Origin: Mactromeris polynyma
Lineage: Eukaryota; Mollusca; Bivalvia; Venerida; Mactridae
DNA: 64,000 nucleotides
Assembly: GCA_032209605.1 (NCBI GenBank)
Contig: JASFXZ010000020.1
Location: 69,501 to 133,500 of the forward strand
Direction: 5' to 3'
The position numbers and the translations under genes are program-made. Numbering within the stretch: position 1 is the first letter of the stretch; each line of letters begins with the position of its first letter. A model generated the notes under the pieces. That model saw only the letters and a list, made by a program, of their open reading frames with translations, did not search any database and was not told the DNA's origin. Below are positions 53,501-64,000 of the stretch, piece after piece.

Positions 53501-54600
53501 ATTCAGCATTCGAATATTCAATAAAATAAAAGTTTCAATATAACAATTAAATTGTTACAGGGAATGCCACATATACACCAAACAATGCCTCCCCACACAA
53601 ACTCTGGGGAACATCAACCTACAAAAGAAGGAGTTGAGGTGATGTAAGAGCAAACTTGGGAATGAGGAAGTAATGAATTGTTTGGCTGACTAATAATTTT
53701 AAACAACCATGAAAAATTTAAGAAGACGACAAGGGGTGGAATTAAATGGACATAATGCACCACAGGACAAGCTAAGAAAGCCGGTGACTACAGGCTAAAT
53801 ATGAGGGAAAGAACATGAATTTATATTATGAGGATCTTACATGATTGGTCATTATTTATTGAATTTATTAAACGAATCTTCTAAAAACAACGAAGCTTTG
53901 TTGAGCTTTTATTAGTTTTAGAAGATGAGTTAAATAAATTCAATAAAAAACGAACACAAATGTTAGATTCTATCTATGACATAACGGCAGAAATGGCTGA
54001 TTTTTGCCAAACATTATACTTGCCCCCTTATATGCAAGCAAGGTATGACGTGTAATTTGGTCTTTGGTAAACAAAAGCTGACTCGTCAAAAAGTAGATCC
54101 GACAACTTTCTTCTTAATTTTCAGCCACAAGATACAAATTCAAATGATTATATCACTTATCCTATTCAAATTAACAAGACGTTAATTTTCTAGGAAATAA
54201 AATGTCAAACTTCGTAAAAAATAAATATTTAACAATGTCAACATCATTTGAGCATGTCTACATCACATTTGTTTTGGTGTGATGTCGCAAGCACATGAAG
54301 TGTTATTTCAATTGTGAAAAATCGGAAATATCGAAAATAATACATGGGTGTTATCACCTATACACATAGTATGTTATGTTATAAATGATATTGCCATACA
54401 TAGTTATATGATGTGTATGTTTCTGTTTGTATCGAGCAATAAATAAATTTTGATTTGACTTGACACAATTAAAACAGATTTCATAAAGATAGTTTTTGGG
54501 ATTGGTCACAAATAGAAAAAGTTTTGGGTGAGATATGAAAGGTTTAACTTTTAGGGGAGACCACTGTTACTGGAGTTTGTATCCGGACACTTGATTTTAA
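53501..54600. other. intergenic spacer, nothing recognised
   Basis: AT-rich single-copy sequence upstream of the ITM2 gene. Confidence 0.5.
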
Positions 54601-54737
54601 ACACGTCCCAATCAACTAATGACGTCATATCCTCTGGCAGGAAGAAATAGGAAGGAAAGAGAAAAGCAAAACAAAAGAGTTTACATAATTTTGCGTTCTA
54701 TTTACGCGTCTTAAGACGAACATATAAACCAGTCAGG
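54601..54737 (+). promoter_or_regulatory. proximal promoter/5' UTR of the ITM2-family gene with a CRE
   Basis: A palindromic CRE, TGACGTCA (54620-54627), lies about 110 bp upstream of the ATG. No clear TATA box at a standard distance. Role inferred from motif and position. Confidence 0.45.
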
Positions 54738-54812
54738 ATGACCATCATCAAAGTAACTAAAGATGGAAAGATAATCGATAAAAAGAAAGCTGATGAGACT
54801 GTCGTGCCGCTG
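54738..54812 (+). CDS. ITM2: ITM2/BRI-family exon 1
   Basis: ATG in tcaggatgacc context, 25 codons, donor ccgctg|gtgagt, phase 0. Short, charged cytosolic N-terminus (MTIIKVTKDGKIIDKKKADE), as expected for a type II membrane protein of this family. Confidence 0.85.
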
Positions 54813-57800
54813 GTGAGTGAATTTACGAAATATTGTCGTTGACCTAGTTTTCTGGAAGGCAGTGTCTAGACGTCCGGTAATCGGACGGGTTGGTACCGGA
54901 CATGTAGCCTGCTCTATAGTGCTTGATTAGGCGTCTGGTGACCGATATAATATATAGATGCTTTTACCATATATATATGCTGAGATTGCTAAAGGGGAAA
55001 AAGTGCGACTATCATAAGGGGATTGAACTCTCAACACGTAGACACTAGTCCAACTGAGTTAACTGGGCAGATGTCTAACTCCTCTACACTCTTTCTCCCT
55101 TCCGGAATTTTAGGCTCAACCACCCATGAGTGTCAAGCACCGGTGCCTCAATTTATGGAAGTGAATAAAACTGAATCAAAGAGAAAGTGTGATGGGTATA
55201 TGGGGCTCGAACCCATGACCCCCTGAATACTAGAATGGTGCTCTACAGACTGAGCTAACCGGGCAGCTGTCTACATCTATAGGTTACATCGGCTCAGTCA
55301 CACTTGACTATTACGCGATGGGTGGAGAAGAAAGAGAAATAGTAGTAAGATTGGAAAATAGCTTGACAGATAAAAGGAAGAAAAAGAAAAGACTTTCCCA
55401 GCTGCTTTTTCGCCTTTCTCCCCCCAAGCCTCTTCGGTTATGGTAGCCAAGGCCGACACAGCCCCGGGAATCTTACGTAGCTGTCTTACTCCACATCGCT
55501 AATAGATTAGATAATACAGTATCCTATGGTCAAACTGTGCTATGCTAAGTTTAAGACAGGAAAACAACGAAAGTTGATGATACGATTTACGGAGGTTTCG
55601 GTAAATGACAAGTTCGGTAAATTGATTTTAAAATTCATTTTGTTTGGAAGTTTCGGTAAATTGATTTTAACGTTAGTTATTTTCGGAGGTTTCGGTAAAA
55701 AGATTTTTTGTTAACATTGAACAATGACATAGGCTTAATAATAGGATAGTGTGACCAAACACTGTAATTAAGTCAATTACCTACACAAGTCAACTCGTAC
55801 CCTCTCTTTGATCAACTAGTACCTATCCAAGTCAACTCGTACCCTTTCTTTGGTCAACTCGTACCTACACAAGTCAACTCGTACCCTTACTTTGGTCAAC
55901 TCGTACCTATCCAAGTCAACTCGTACCCTTTCTTTGGTCATCTCGTACCTATCCAAGTCAACTCGTACCCTTTCTTTGGTCAACTCGTACCTATCCAAGT
56001 CAACTCGTACCCTTTCTTTGGTCAACTCGTACCTATCCAAGTCAACTCGTACCCTTTCTTTGATCAACTCATACCTATTCAAGTCAACTCGTACCTATTA
56101 ATTGCAAATGTGTTAACAACACTATTATATTAATTTACCGAAACATTCAAACATTTAACAAAAAATCTTTTTTTTACCGAAACCTCCGAAAGAAATGAAC
56201 GTTAAAATCAATTTACCGAAACCTCCAAACGAAATGAACGTTAAAATTAATTTACCGAACTTGTCATTTACCGAACTTACTAGTATCCGATGATACTGGG
56301 TTTGAATGGAAAACTGAAGGATACATCCAATTTGTACACATCTATGTTAGGATTTCTATTAACAATAAAGAAATAAACATTGAAATGTTGCGAAGGAAAA
56401 GGTCTGTCAATATTGACTGATGTACAGGTCAAAAGATCCCCTTATCTGTCATGATCCCTAAGTCAACTCGACCCTTGTCAATTTGACTCCTCGACCCGTA
56501 ATTTTGCTTAAGTCAACTCGACCCCTCTGTATTGTTAGAGGATCGGGTGTAAAAGATGATTTACTCGAAATAAATTATAAGAATAAACCCTAACCCAATG
56601 TTTTAATGGATAAATATTTTATATTTTAATCTTTATTTTCATCTCATCTATATCAGTCATGGCGAATGACTTCCAAGACTTGTCGGACATTAGGTCTGAC
56701 AACCTTAGAAAACTTGTTGGAACGAATGCAAACAGTTCATGAGACTTTTCTCATTTGCCCAATCAAAACATCACAAAGAGTGTAAATTTATATTATTACT
56801 AAATCATTAGCTGGGTGTTGAATGTGTACACATTGTTTCTGATTTCAGGCACCAGTGAGCACCGAGTCTGCTGGACGTACTCTCCACATCTCATACGTAC
56901 CGAGCACGAGATCTAAGAGACTTGTCAACGTGTTTCTCCTCATTATGGCATTGCTTGTACTTAGTGCTGGAATCATTGGTGGAGTTTACATCTATAAATA
57001 TATGCAACACAGGGTAAATAATTGTCTGAATGTGTGTTCTTACTGTACTGTGTTATATTAGAACTGCTGTTTATCACGTGAAGTACTAGATGTCATTATA
57101 ATATAAAAATCACATTCATTTTATCGTACTACGGGCGTAAAGTATGCAACAAACATAACTTTAAAGTGTTAGGGTGGATAAAGGGTTAGATACTTCACAA
57201 TGCTGTGAGAAAGGCGTATAATATCCAACAATTCAGTTCACACAAACTCTTGAGATGCATTATAGCATGTTCCTTATTGTGTAGTTAAAGTTTGTGTCAC
57301 ATTCTATTTATAGATTTACCATATTAGGAAAAAATGACAAATGGCTCAGATGATTTATGTATATTTAGCATTTGCCTCTGTTGATCATTTTGAGTTTAAC
57401 ATAAGGAAATCTAGAGGAATATTTCACCAGATGAGCAATAGAAGCATGGAGTGGATTCAATTATTGATGTATCTATTGTAGCACAAGGTATCAAGGATTG
57501 CAGTACAGTATCAGGATGATCAACCACAGACTGGTTCACAGGTTGCAGGTATGTACATGTATCAGTTTGTGAGACTGGTTCACAGGTTCCAGGTATGTAC
57601 CTGTATCAGTTTGTGAGACTGGTTCACAGGTTCCAGGTATGTACCTGTATCAGTTTGTGAGACTGGTTCACAGGTTGCAGGTATGTACATGTATCAGTTT
57701 GTGAGACTGGTTCACAGGTTGCAGGTATGTACATGTATTAGTTTGTGAGACTGGTTCACAGGTTGCAGGTATGTACATGTATCAGTTTGTGAGACTGGTT

Positions 57801-60800
57801 CACAGGTTGCAGGTATGTACATGTATTAGTTTGTGAGACTGGTTCACAGGTTGCAGGTATGTACCTGTATCAGTTTGTGAGACTGGTTCACAGGTTCCAG
57901 GTATGTACCTGTATCAGTTTGTGAGACTGGTTCACAGGTTGCAGGTATGTACATGTATCAGTTTGTGAGACTGGTTCACAGGTTGCAGGTATGTACATGT
58001 ATCAGTTTGTGAGACTGGTTCACAGGTTGCAGGTATGTACATGTATTAGTTTGTGAGACTGGTTCACAGGTTGCAGGTATGTACATGTATCAGTTTGTGA
58101 GACTGGTTCACAGGTTGCAGGTATGTACATGTATTAGTTTGTGAGACTGGTTCACAGGTTCCAGGTATGTACCTGTATCAGTTTGTGAGACTGGTTCACA
58201 GGTTCCAGGTATGTACCTGTATCAGTTTGTGAGACTGGTTCACAGGTTGCAGGTATGTACATGTATCAGTTTGTGAGACTGGTTCACAGGTTGCAGGTAT
58301 GTACATGTATCAGTTTGTGAGACTGGTTCACAGGTTCCAGGTATGTACATGTATCAGTTTGTGAGACTGGTTCACAGGTTGCAGGTATGTACATGTATCA
58401 GTTTGTGAGACTGGTTCACAGGTTCCAGGTATGTACATGTATTAGTTTGTGAGACTGGTTCATAGGTTGCAGGTATGTACATGTATTAGTTAGTGATAAA
58501 TTTAAAATTGTCAGAAGTATTGGCTTTTCATGAATTACAGCATAAACTGCCTGTACAGAGCTGCATATTCAATGAAACATGTAAATCTGCTACCACCATT
58601 CCGTGTCAGCTCACTGGTGTGTTATTTAGGCAGCTTGTACATCATAATGTTCTGAATATCATCAAATATTCATTTTGATCATACATTTACATTCCAGAAA
58701 TGGTACACTTCTCTAGTGAAACATAGACAATGAAAATGTAGTTAATGTTAGCACATATTTAGTATTTTTAAGTTTGTAGCAAAAAGGTTGTTTGTAGAGA
58801 TAGTTTAGTTATAAGTAATGTTTACAGTATACAAATTGCAATATTGTATTGTAATGTTTACTATATATTAGGCTCTGGAATGTATTACACAATGGAAGAA
58901 GATGTTGATATTCTTGTTGAAGACGAGGTTGAGAGAATTGATGTGCCAAAGTTTGATGAATGTCGACGCTCAATCATTCTGCACGACTTCCGCATGGTAA
59001 GTTAAAACTGATGTAGAATGGCACTGCGAAAGAAAGCAACAGCCTCATATACTTGCAACTGTCAAGATAAAACTTGGCAGCTTTCATGACACTTAAGCAT
59101 TTTTTATCACAAGTATATCTTAATATAATGTAATTCTCTTTCAACTCACTATCTTAACCCCAAAAAGCATAACCCGTCGATGGCTCAAAGTCCGATAGTT
59201 AAAGTTAGATAATAAAATGCATATTTACTTGGGCTGAACTTATATATTGGTATAAGCCAATATTTGAAACCATATCTGTGCCTGATGCAGTATCAGTCTG
59301 TATTTCATCATATCATTATCAATTTTATTCCCTCCACCATTCTTTGAATGATGAAGGGGCATAAAGTGTTGCCCCTGTGGGTCTGTGCGAAATAACTATT
59401 GGTTTAATTCATATTGGTCACATAAGCATAGGATAATAAAATACGGGTCATGTTTGATTACGGTTACAATCCACCAATTTCTGGAGGAGTTAAAAAGTTG
59501 GTTTCTGATCAATAATGCTTGAAAAGCCCATAGCGGGGGACATACGTGGGGGGGCATGACAAACTTGTGCCGATGAAACTTTTATTATTATATGTTCTCG
59601 AATTTACGGCTTTCACAATATTTTGTAATTTCGAGGGATATTTTATAACTATTTGATTTGTATTTCCTGTAATTTGCGTAATTCAGCGAGGGAAATCAAT
59701 TCAACAAATTTGCTTGTTTGATTTATGTTTACATTTTTCCCTGTTACAGAATTATACATCCATTGTCGATATTGAAGATGGTGAATGTTTCATTATGGAT
59801 CTAGACAGACATGCAATGAGCCCACCAAAGTCCTTCTCAGAACTTATCAGTCGTTATGATGTAAGTAACAAAGTCCTTCTCAGAACTTGTCAGCCGTTGC
59901 ACTTTTTGTACCAAAGTAATTCTCAGAACTTGTCAGCCGTTGCACTGTATGTACCAAAGTAATTCTCAGAACTTGTCAGTCATTGCACTGTATGTACCAA
60001 AGTAATTCTAAGAACTTGTCAGCCGTTGCACTGTATGTACCGAAGTTATTCTCAGAACTTGTCAGCCGTTGCACTGTATGTACCGAAGTAATTCTCAGAA
60101 CTTGTTAGCCGTTGCACTGTATGTACCAAAGTCCTTCTCAGAACTTGTCAGCCGTTATGCTGTAAGTACCCACATTTTTCTAAGAACTTGTCAGCCGTTG
60201 CACTGTATGTACCAAAGTAATTCTCAGAACTTGTCAGTCATTATGCTGTAAGTACCCAAGTTTTTCTAAGAACTTGTCAGTCATAATGCTGTATCAACTG
60301 TTTGTTTTCTTTGCTTGATTGATTCATGCCAATCATTTAATGGGGTGTTCTGTTTATGGAAACGTTCTGCAAATCTTCTTTTACACTGTCATTTCATATA
60401 GAAATGCACTGATCACTTTAACCTACTACCATTACTCCATGACCATGTTGGTAGTCCATTCTTAATCATAACTTGTGTCATTGTGTATGTACTTGTTTAA
60501 CATTATATTGTGTTAAGTCTAGGTAGATGATCTGATGTCATTGTGTATGTAATTGTTTAATACGATATCGTGTTAAGTCTAGGTAGATGATCTGATGTCA
60601 TTGTGTATGTACTTGTTTAATATGATATCATGTTAAGTCAAGGTAGATGATCTGTTGTCATTGTGTATGTATTTGTTTAATATGATATCGTGTTAAGTCT
60701 AGGTAGATGATCTGATGTCATTGTGTATGTACTTGTTTAATATGATATCGTGTTAAGTCTAGGTAGATGATCTGATGTCATTGTATATGTACTTGTTTAA

Positions 60801-61873
60801 TATGATATCGTGTTAAGTCTAGGTAGATAATCTGATGTCATTGTATATGTACTTGTTTAATATGATATCGTGTTAAGTCTAGGTAGATGATCTGATGTCA
60901 TTGTGTATGTACTTGTTTTATACGATATCGTGTTAAGTCTAGGTAGATGATCTGTTGTCATTGTGTATGTACTTGTTTTATACGATATCGTGTTAAGTCT
61001 AGGTAGATGATCTGTTAAATCAGAGACATTAATGGAATTTATAAATTTTTACTAAATCCTTTAACAAAGAGAATTTTTCTCTTTTATATACTGATAAAAT
61101 TGATTTTAATTTTGTGTATAACATTATATATGTAAAATGATTTGTATACTTGATATCAAACTATCCCCAGTTAAATCGTGAAGTAAGATCTACTTGTGTT
61201 CTTATAAATGTCGTTTCTACTTCATTGTGAAGTGGCAACACTTCAATTTTCTCCATATGTGGTTAAAGTAAGATCCTTATGATCACGAATATTTACATTC
61301 TTCATGGATGTATATATATATATCACCCAATACGGTGGAACCCCTATACAATTTTTTACCAATATTGCTTCATTAAATTCCATTTTAATACTTATGTAAC
61401 TCATTTTTTATGAAAATATGTGTTGATTGTCATGAAATTAAGCTAACATGTTGCATACACATGCAATATTGTGTCAAGTTTATTTCTTGTATCCTACAAA
61501 GTCGGTCAATAAAAATTTAGAAATCCTACATTGTGCGTTTTTATACATATCGCCCAATACAGTGGAACCCCTCCAAACCAAACACCTTCTGAACCAAAGA
61601 AAATTGATATTGGAGGGGTTTCTGATTTTCAGGGATTTTGAGTTGGAAGGGTAACACTGTACTTACATTGAGGAAGTTATGTAGAGAGGTAATGTAGATA
61701 TTGTATATTTCAGTCAGGATATTACATGCCTAAGGTGGACGTTGTAAGGAAACAGTATCGTGTTGTCACCCCAGAACTTGAGGATCTCAGTTTTGCTGGT
61801 CCATCAATCATGGCAGAATGCTCTGACTATAAGTCGTACAAACTGGAGAAGAAGGAATCTGTTCCATTGATTG
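54738..61873 (+). CDS. ITM2: ITM2/BRI-family BRICHOS membrane protein, partial (3' end outside window)
   Basis: Six exons join in phase (54738-54812, 56849-57013, 57482-57548, 58872-58996, 59750-59860, 61714-61873), giving ~234 residues. Order: cytosolic N-terminus 1-51, one transmembrane segment ~52-75 (LVNVFLLIMALLVLSAGIIG), a linker with YYTMEEDVDILVEDEVE, then a BRICHOS domain from ~145 with the two family cysteines in GECFIMDL and MAECSDY. The vertebrate counterparts (BRI proteins) are type II membrane proteins of the secretory pathway, with a furin-released C-terminal peptide after BRICHOS. The matching final exon would follow the 39-bp array beyond the right edge. Confidence 0.88.
55005..55072 (-). 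repeat. tRNA-like sequence (SINE head), minus strand
   Basis: Minus strand has A-box-like ttaactcagttgg and B-box-like agagttcaatc at tRNA spacing; stems are degenerate. ITM2 intron 1. Confidence 0.5.
55193..55266 (-). repeat. second tRNA-like sequence (SINE head), minus strand
   Basis: Minus strand reads gcccggttagctcagtctgt (A box) and gggttcgagcc (B box); acceptor and anticodon stems do not pair well. About 190 bp from a similar tRNA-like copy on the same strand. ITM2 intron 1. Confidence 0.55.
55267..55570. other. ITM2 intron 1 spacer, nothing further recognised
   Basis: Single-copy sequence between the tRNA-like repeats and the foldback element; part of it may be SINE body. Confidence 0.4.
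55572..56297. mobile_element. foldback/MITE-like element, copy 2
   Basis: Long imperfect inverted ends (ggaggtttcggtaaatgaca ... and its complement near 56240-56280) with a tandem core of caagtcaactcgtacc, ctttctttggt units (42 bp, about 7 copies, 55790-56100). Homologous to the inverted copy at 5.6-6.2 kb. Non-coding; ITM2 intron 1. Confidence 0.8.
56298..56848. other. ITM2 intron 1, 3' part, nothing recognised
   Basis: AT-rich single-copy sequence. Confidence 0.5.
56849..57013 (+). CDS. ITM2: ITM2/BRI-family exon 2 (transmembrane segment)
   Basis: Acceptor ctgatttcag, donor cacagg|gtaaat, phases 0 to 0. Encodes ~55 residues: a basic stop (TRSKR) and then the signal-anchor LVNVFLLIMALLVLSAGIIG followed by GVYIYKYMQHR, closely matching the GGxYxYKY pattern at the same place in vertebrate ITM2 proteins. 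Confidence 0.9.
57014..57481. other. ITM2 intron 2, nothing recognised
   Basis: Single-copy AT-rich intron. Confidence 0.55.
57482..57548 (+). CDS. ITM2: ITM2/BRI-family exon 3
   Basis: Acceptor ctattgtag, donor gttgcag|gtatgt, phases 0 to 1. Luminal linker (VSRIAVQYQDDQPQTGSQVA). Its last ~20 nt with the donor founded the following array. Confidence 0.8.
57528..58492. repeat. 44-bp minisatellite made of ITM2 exon 3 end plus its donor, about 22 copies
   Basis: Unit gactggttcacaggttgcag|gtatgtacatgtatcagttt, gtga: 20 nt exon and 24 nt intron. Nearly all copies keep cag|gtatgt. Variants gcag/ccag, acatg/acctg and atcag/attag recombine in multi-unit blocks. Confidence 0.97.
58493..58871. other. 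ITM2 intron 3, 3' part, nothing recognised
   Basis: AT-rich single-copy sequence. Confidence 0.5.
58872..58996 (+). CDS. ITM2: ITM2/BRI-family exon 4
   Basis: Acceptor tatatattag, donor cgcatg|gtaagt, phases 1 to 0. Contains YYTMEEDVDILVEDEVERID and SIILHDFRM, aligning with the YQTIEEN...EEEEVEFI and IVHDF motifs of human ITM2B; start of BRICHOS. Confidence 0.9.
58997..59749. other. ITM2 intron 4, nothing clearly recognised
   Basis: AT-rich single-copy intron; a short segment (gaaggggcataaagtgttgc) looks like a dispersed repeat fragment but I cannot define borders. Confidence 0.45.
59750..59860 (+). CDS. ITM2: ITM2/BRI-family exon 5 (BRICHOS core)
   Basis: Acceptor ccctgttacag, donor tatgat|gtaagt, phases 0 to 0. 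Contains SIVDIEDGECFIMDLDRHAM and SPPKSFSELI, matching the LDKCYVIPLNxSxVMPPRNLLELL pattern of ITM2B with the first BRICHOS cysteine. Confidence 0.92.
59825..60285. repeat. 43-bp minisatellite made of ITM2 exon 5 end plus its donor, about 10 copies
   Basis: Founder: accaaagtccttctcagaac, ttatcagtcgttatgat|gtaagta. Copies: accaaagtaattctcagaac, ttgtcagccgttgcactgta|tgtacc. Several copies have lost the exact GT donor (ctgtatgtacc) while others keep ctgtaagtacc. More diverged than the exon 3 array. Confidence 0.93.
60470..61018. repeat. 60-bp minisatellite, 9 copies, ITM2 intron 5
   Basis: Unit gtcattgtgtatgtacttgt, ttaatatgatatcgtgttaa, gtctaggtagatgatctgat, with few substitutions. Confidence 0.95.
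61320..61350. mobile_element. terminal fragment related to the MITE at 61560
   Basis: The string cacccaatacggtggaaccc repeats the left border of the MITE 240 bp downstream with two changes; the rest is not recognisable. Confidence 0.45.
61560..61659. mobile_element. 100-bp MITE, TA-flanked
   Basis: Termini CAGTGGAACCCCTCCAA and the inverse TTGGAAGGGTAACACTG match imperfectly and are flanked by TA on both sides. Tc1/mariner or pogo-type by TIR and duplication. ITM2 intron 5, just upstream of exon 6. Confidence 0.7.
61714..61873 (+). CDS. ITM2: ITM2/BRI-family exon 6 (end of BRICHOS)
   Basis: Acceptor tatatttcag, donor ttgattg|gtatga, phases 0 to 1. Begins SGYYMPKVDVVRKQYRVV (compare GTYLPQSY in ITM2B) and ends with MAECSDYKSYKLEKKESVPL, containing the second BRICHOS cysteine. 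The C-terminal processed peptide is not in the window. Confidence 0.9.
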
Positions 61874-62110
61874 GTATGATCAAATATTTATTATGTGACT
61901 GAAATCCTAATTTTCCCGTAATGTTTGCATTGTCATCATTCCATTCTATACTTGATATAAGCTGCATGTTTTACTTAATTAGGTTGTAATCATTTAGTCC
62001 AGCATTGTCAGATTCTATTTCCTCAAATGGTCTAAGAACCATAACTCTAGGCTTATGTAAATATGCTGTTAAAATAGAAATGTTGAAATAGTTTGCATAT
62101 TGATTGATTT
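61874..62110. other. ITM2 intron 6, 5' part, nothing recognised
   Basis: Single-copy sequence before the 39-bp array. Confidence 0.5.
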
Positions 62111-62124
62111 CCGTGTCAGTGATG

Positions 62125-64000
62125 TCATTGTACTCCAACACAAACCATTTAATAGGTGGAGTTACATTGTACTCCAACACGAACCATTTGATAGGTGGAG
62201 TTACATTGTACTCCAACACCAACCATTTGATAGGTGGAGTTACATTGTACTACAACACAAACCATTTAATAGGTGGAGTTACATTGTACTCCAACATGAA
62301 CCATTTGATAGGTGGAGTTACATTGTACTCCAACATGAACCATTTGATAGGTGGAGTTACATTGTACTCCAACACCAACCATTTGATAGGTGGAGTTACA
62401 TTGTACTCCAACACGAACCATTTGATAGGTGGAGTTACATTGTACTCCAACACGAACCATTTGATAGGTGGAGTTACATTGTACTCCAACACCAACCATT
62501 TGATAGGTGGAGTTACATTGTACTCCAACACGAACCATTTGATAGGTGGAGTTACATTGTACTCCAACATGAACCATTTGATAGGTGGAGTTACATTGTA
62601 CTCCAACACCAACCATTTGATAGGTGGAGTTACATTGTACTCCAACATGAACCATTTGATAGGTGGAGTTACATTGTACTCCAACACCAACCATTTGATA
62701 GGTGGAGTTACATTGTACTCCAACACCAACCATTTGATAGGTGGAGTTACATTGTACTCCAACATGAACCATTTGATAGGTGGAGTTACATTGTACTCCA
62801 ACACCAACCATTTGATAGGTGGAGTTACATTGTACTCCAACACGAACCATTTGATAGGTGGAGTTACATTGTACTCCAACACGAACCATTTGATAGGTGG
62901 AGTTACATTGTACTCCAACACCAACCATTTGATAGGTGGAGTTACATTGTACTCCAACACGAACCATTTGATAGGTGGAGTTACATTGTACTCCAACACA
63001 AACCATTTGATAGGTGGAGTTACATTGTACTCCAACACAAACCATTTGATAGGTGGAGTTACATTGTACTCCAACACGAACCATTTGATAGGTGGAGTTA
63101 CATTGTACTCCAACACCAACCGTTTGATAGGTGGAGTTACATTGTACTCCAACACCAACCGTTTGATAGGTGGAGTTACATTGTACTCCAACACCGACCG
63201 TTTGATAGGTGGAGTTACATTGTACTCCAACACCAACCATTTGATAGGTGGAGTTACATTGTACTCCAACACCAACCAATGGATAGGTGGAGTTACATTG
63301 TACTCCAACACCAACCATTTGATAGGTGGAGTTACATTGTACTCCAACACCAACCATTTGATAGGTGGAGTTACATTGTACTCCAACACGAACCATTTGA
63401 TAGGTGGAGTTACATTGTACTCCAACACCAACCATTTGATAGGTGGAGTTACATTGTACTCCAACACGAACCATTTGATAGGTGGAGTTACATTGTACTC
63501 CAACACGAACCATTTGATAGGTGGAGTTACATTGTACTCCAACACCAACCATTTGATAGGTGGAGTTACATTGTACTCCAACACCAACCATTTGATAGGT
63601 GGAGTTACATTGTACTCCAACACCAACCATTTGATAGGTGGAGTTACATTGTACTCCAACACCAACCATTTGATAGGTGGAGTTACATTGTACTCCAACA
63701 CCAACCATTTGATAGGTGGAGTTACATTGTACTCCAACACGAACCATTTGATAGGTGGAGTTACATTGTACTCCAACACCAACCATTTGATAGGTGGAGT
63801 TACATTGTACTCCAACACGAACCATTTGATAGGTGGAGTTACATTGTACTCCAACACGAACCATTTGATAGGTGGAGTTACATTGTACTCCAACACCAAC
63901 CATTTGATAGGTGGAGTTACATTGTACTCCAACACCAACCATTTGATAGGTGGAGTTACATTGTACTCCAACACAAACCATTTGATAGGTGGAGTTACAT
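62125..64000. repeat. 39-bp minisatellite, about 48 copies, runs off right edge
   Basis: Unit attgtactccaacacgaacc plus atttgataggtggagttac. The only common variation is one triplet (acgaac/accaac/acaaac/atgaac). Open for over 570 codons in two minus-strand frames because 39 = 3 x 13; there is no gene evidence. ITM2 intron 6. Confidence 0.97.

Noticed and set aside
55023..55226. 67-codon plus-strand frame ending in GLEPMTP
   Set aside because: It overlaps two tRNA-like sequences on the opposite strand; the GLEP motif is the usual translation of an antisense tRNA B box.
62250..63981. Two overlapping ~570-codon minus-strand repeat proteins
   Set aside because: Simultaneous openness in two frames follows from the 39-bp unit; intronic to ITM2.

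Overview
This looks like a metazoan nuclear genome window, from an AT-rich invertebrate. A mollusc or another lophotrochozoan is my best guess, inferred from repeat style and gene content rather than from a diagnostic sequence. It holds spliced genes with canonical GT-AG introns, tRNA-derived repeats, miniature inverted-repeat transposons and a very heavy load of tandem repeats. By eye about half of the 64 kb is minisatellite, with units of roughly 24-100 bp. The many long open frames on both strands of those arrays come from unit lengths divisible by three and are not genes.

Layout: (1) 1-5.2 kb is the 5' part of an unidentified minus-strand gene (first exon near 5.1 kb, further candidate exons near 4.78 and 3.1 kb, then a 100-bp array that runs off the left edge). 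(2) 5.2-14.5 kb is intergenic: one copy of a foldback element, several minisatellites and a TA-flanked MITE. (3) 14.7-49.7 kb is a plus-strand gene. I could assemble 23 coding exons by hand with every splice phase agreeing, giving a 1,265-residue protein with a Ser-rich N-terminal region (carrying its own 20-residue coding repeat) followed by many degenerate ankyrin repeats. Its introns hold most of the arrays and several DNA-transposon remnants. (4) 50.7-54.6 kb is intergenic: a 45-bp array and a ~1 kb long-TIR element with an 8-bp target duplication. (5) 54.7 kb to the right edge is a plus-strand gene of the ITM2/BRI (BRICHOS) family. Six exons are visible; the last coding exon lies outside the window, behind a 39-bp array.

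The most striking pattern is that many minisatellites are not random intronic repeats. Each unit is a copy of an exon-intron junction: the last ~20-45 nt of an exon plus its GT donor, or the AG acceptor plus the first nucleotides of an exon. I can align this directly for the donors of ankyrin-gene exons 6, 8 and 18, for its acceptors of exons 5 (two copies), 11 and 23, for ITM2 exons 3 and 5, and for exon 2 of the minus-strand gene. Splice sites are thus amplified from 2 to about 87 times while the reading frame is kept by the exon-proximal copy. Two arrays were also split by transposons that left clean target-site duplications, giving a relative order of events.

The ankyrin protein is probably an intracellular scaffold and ITM2 a type II membrane protein. 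Nothing in the sequence links them functionally beyond adjacency and the shared repeat behaviour.
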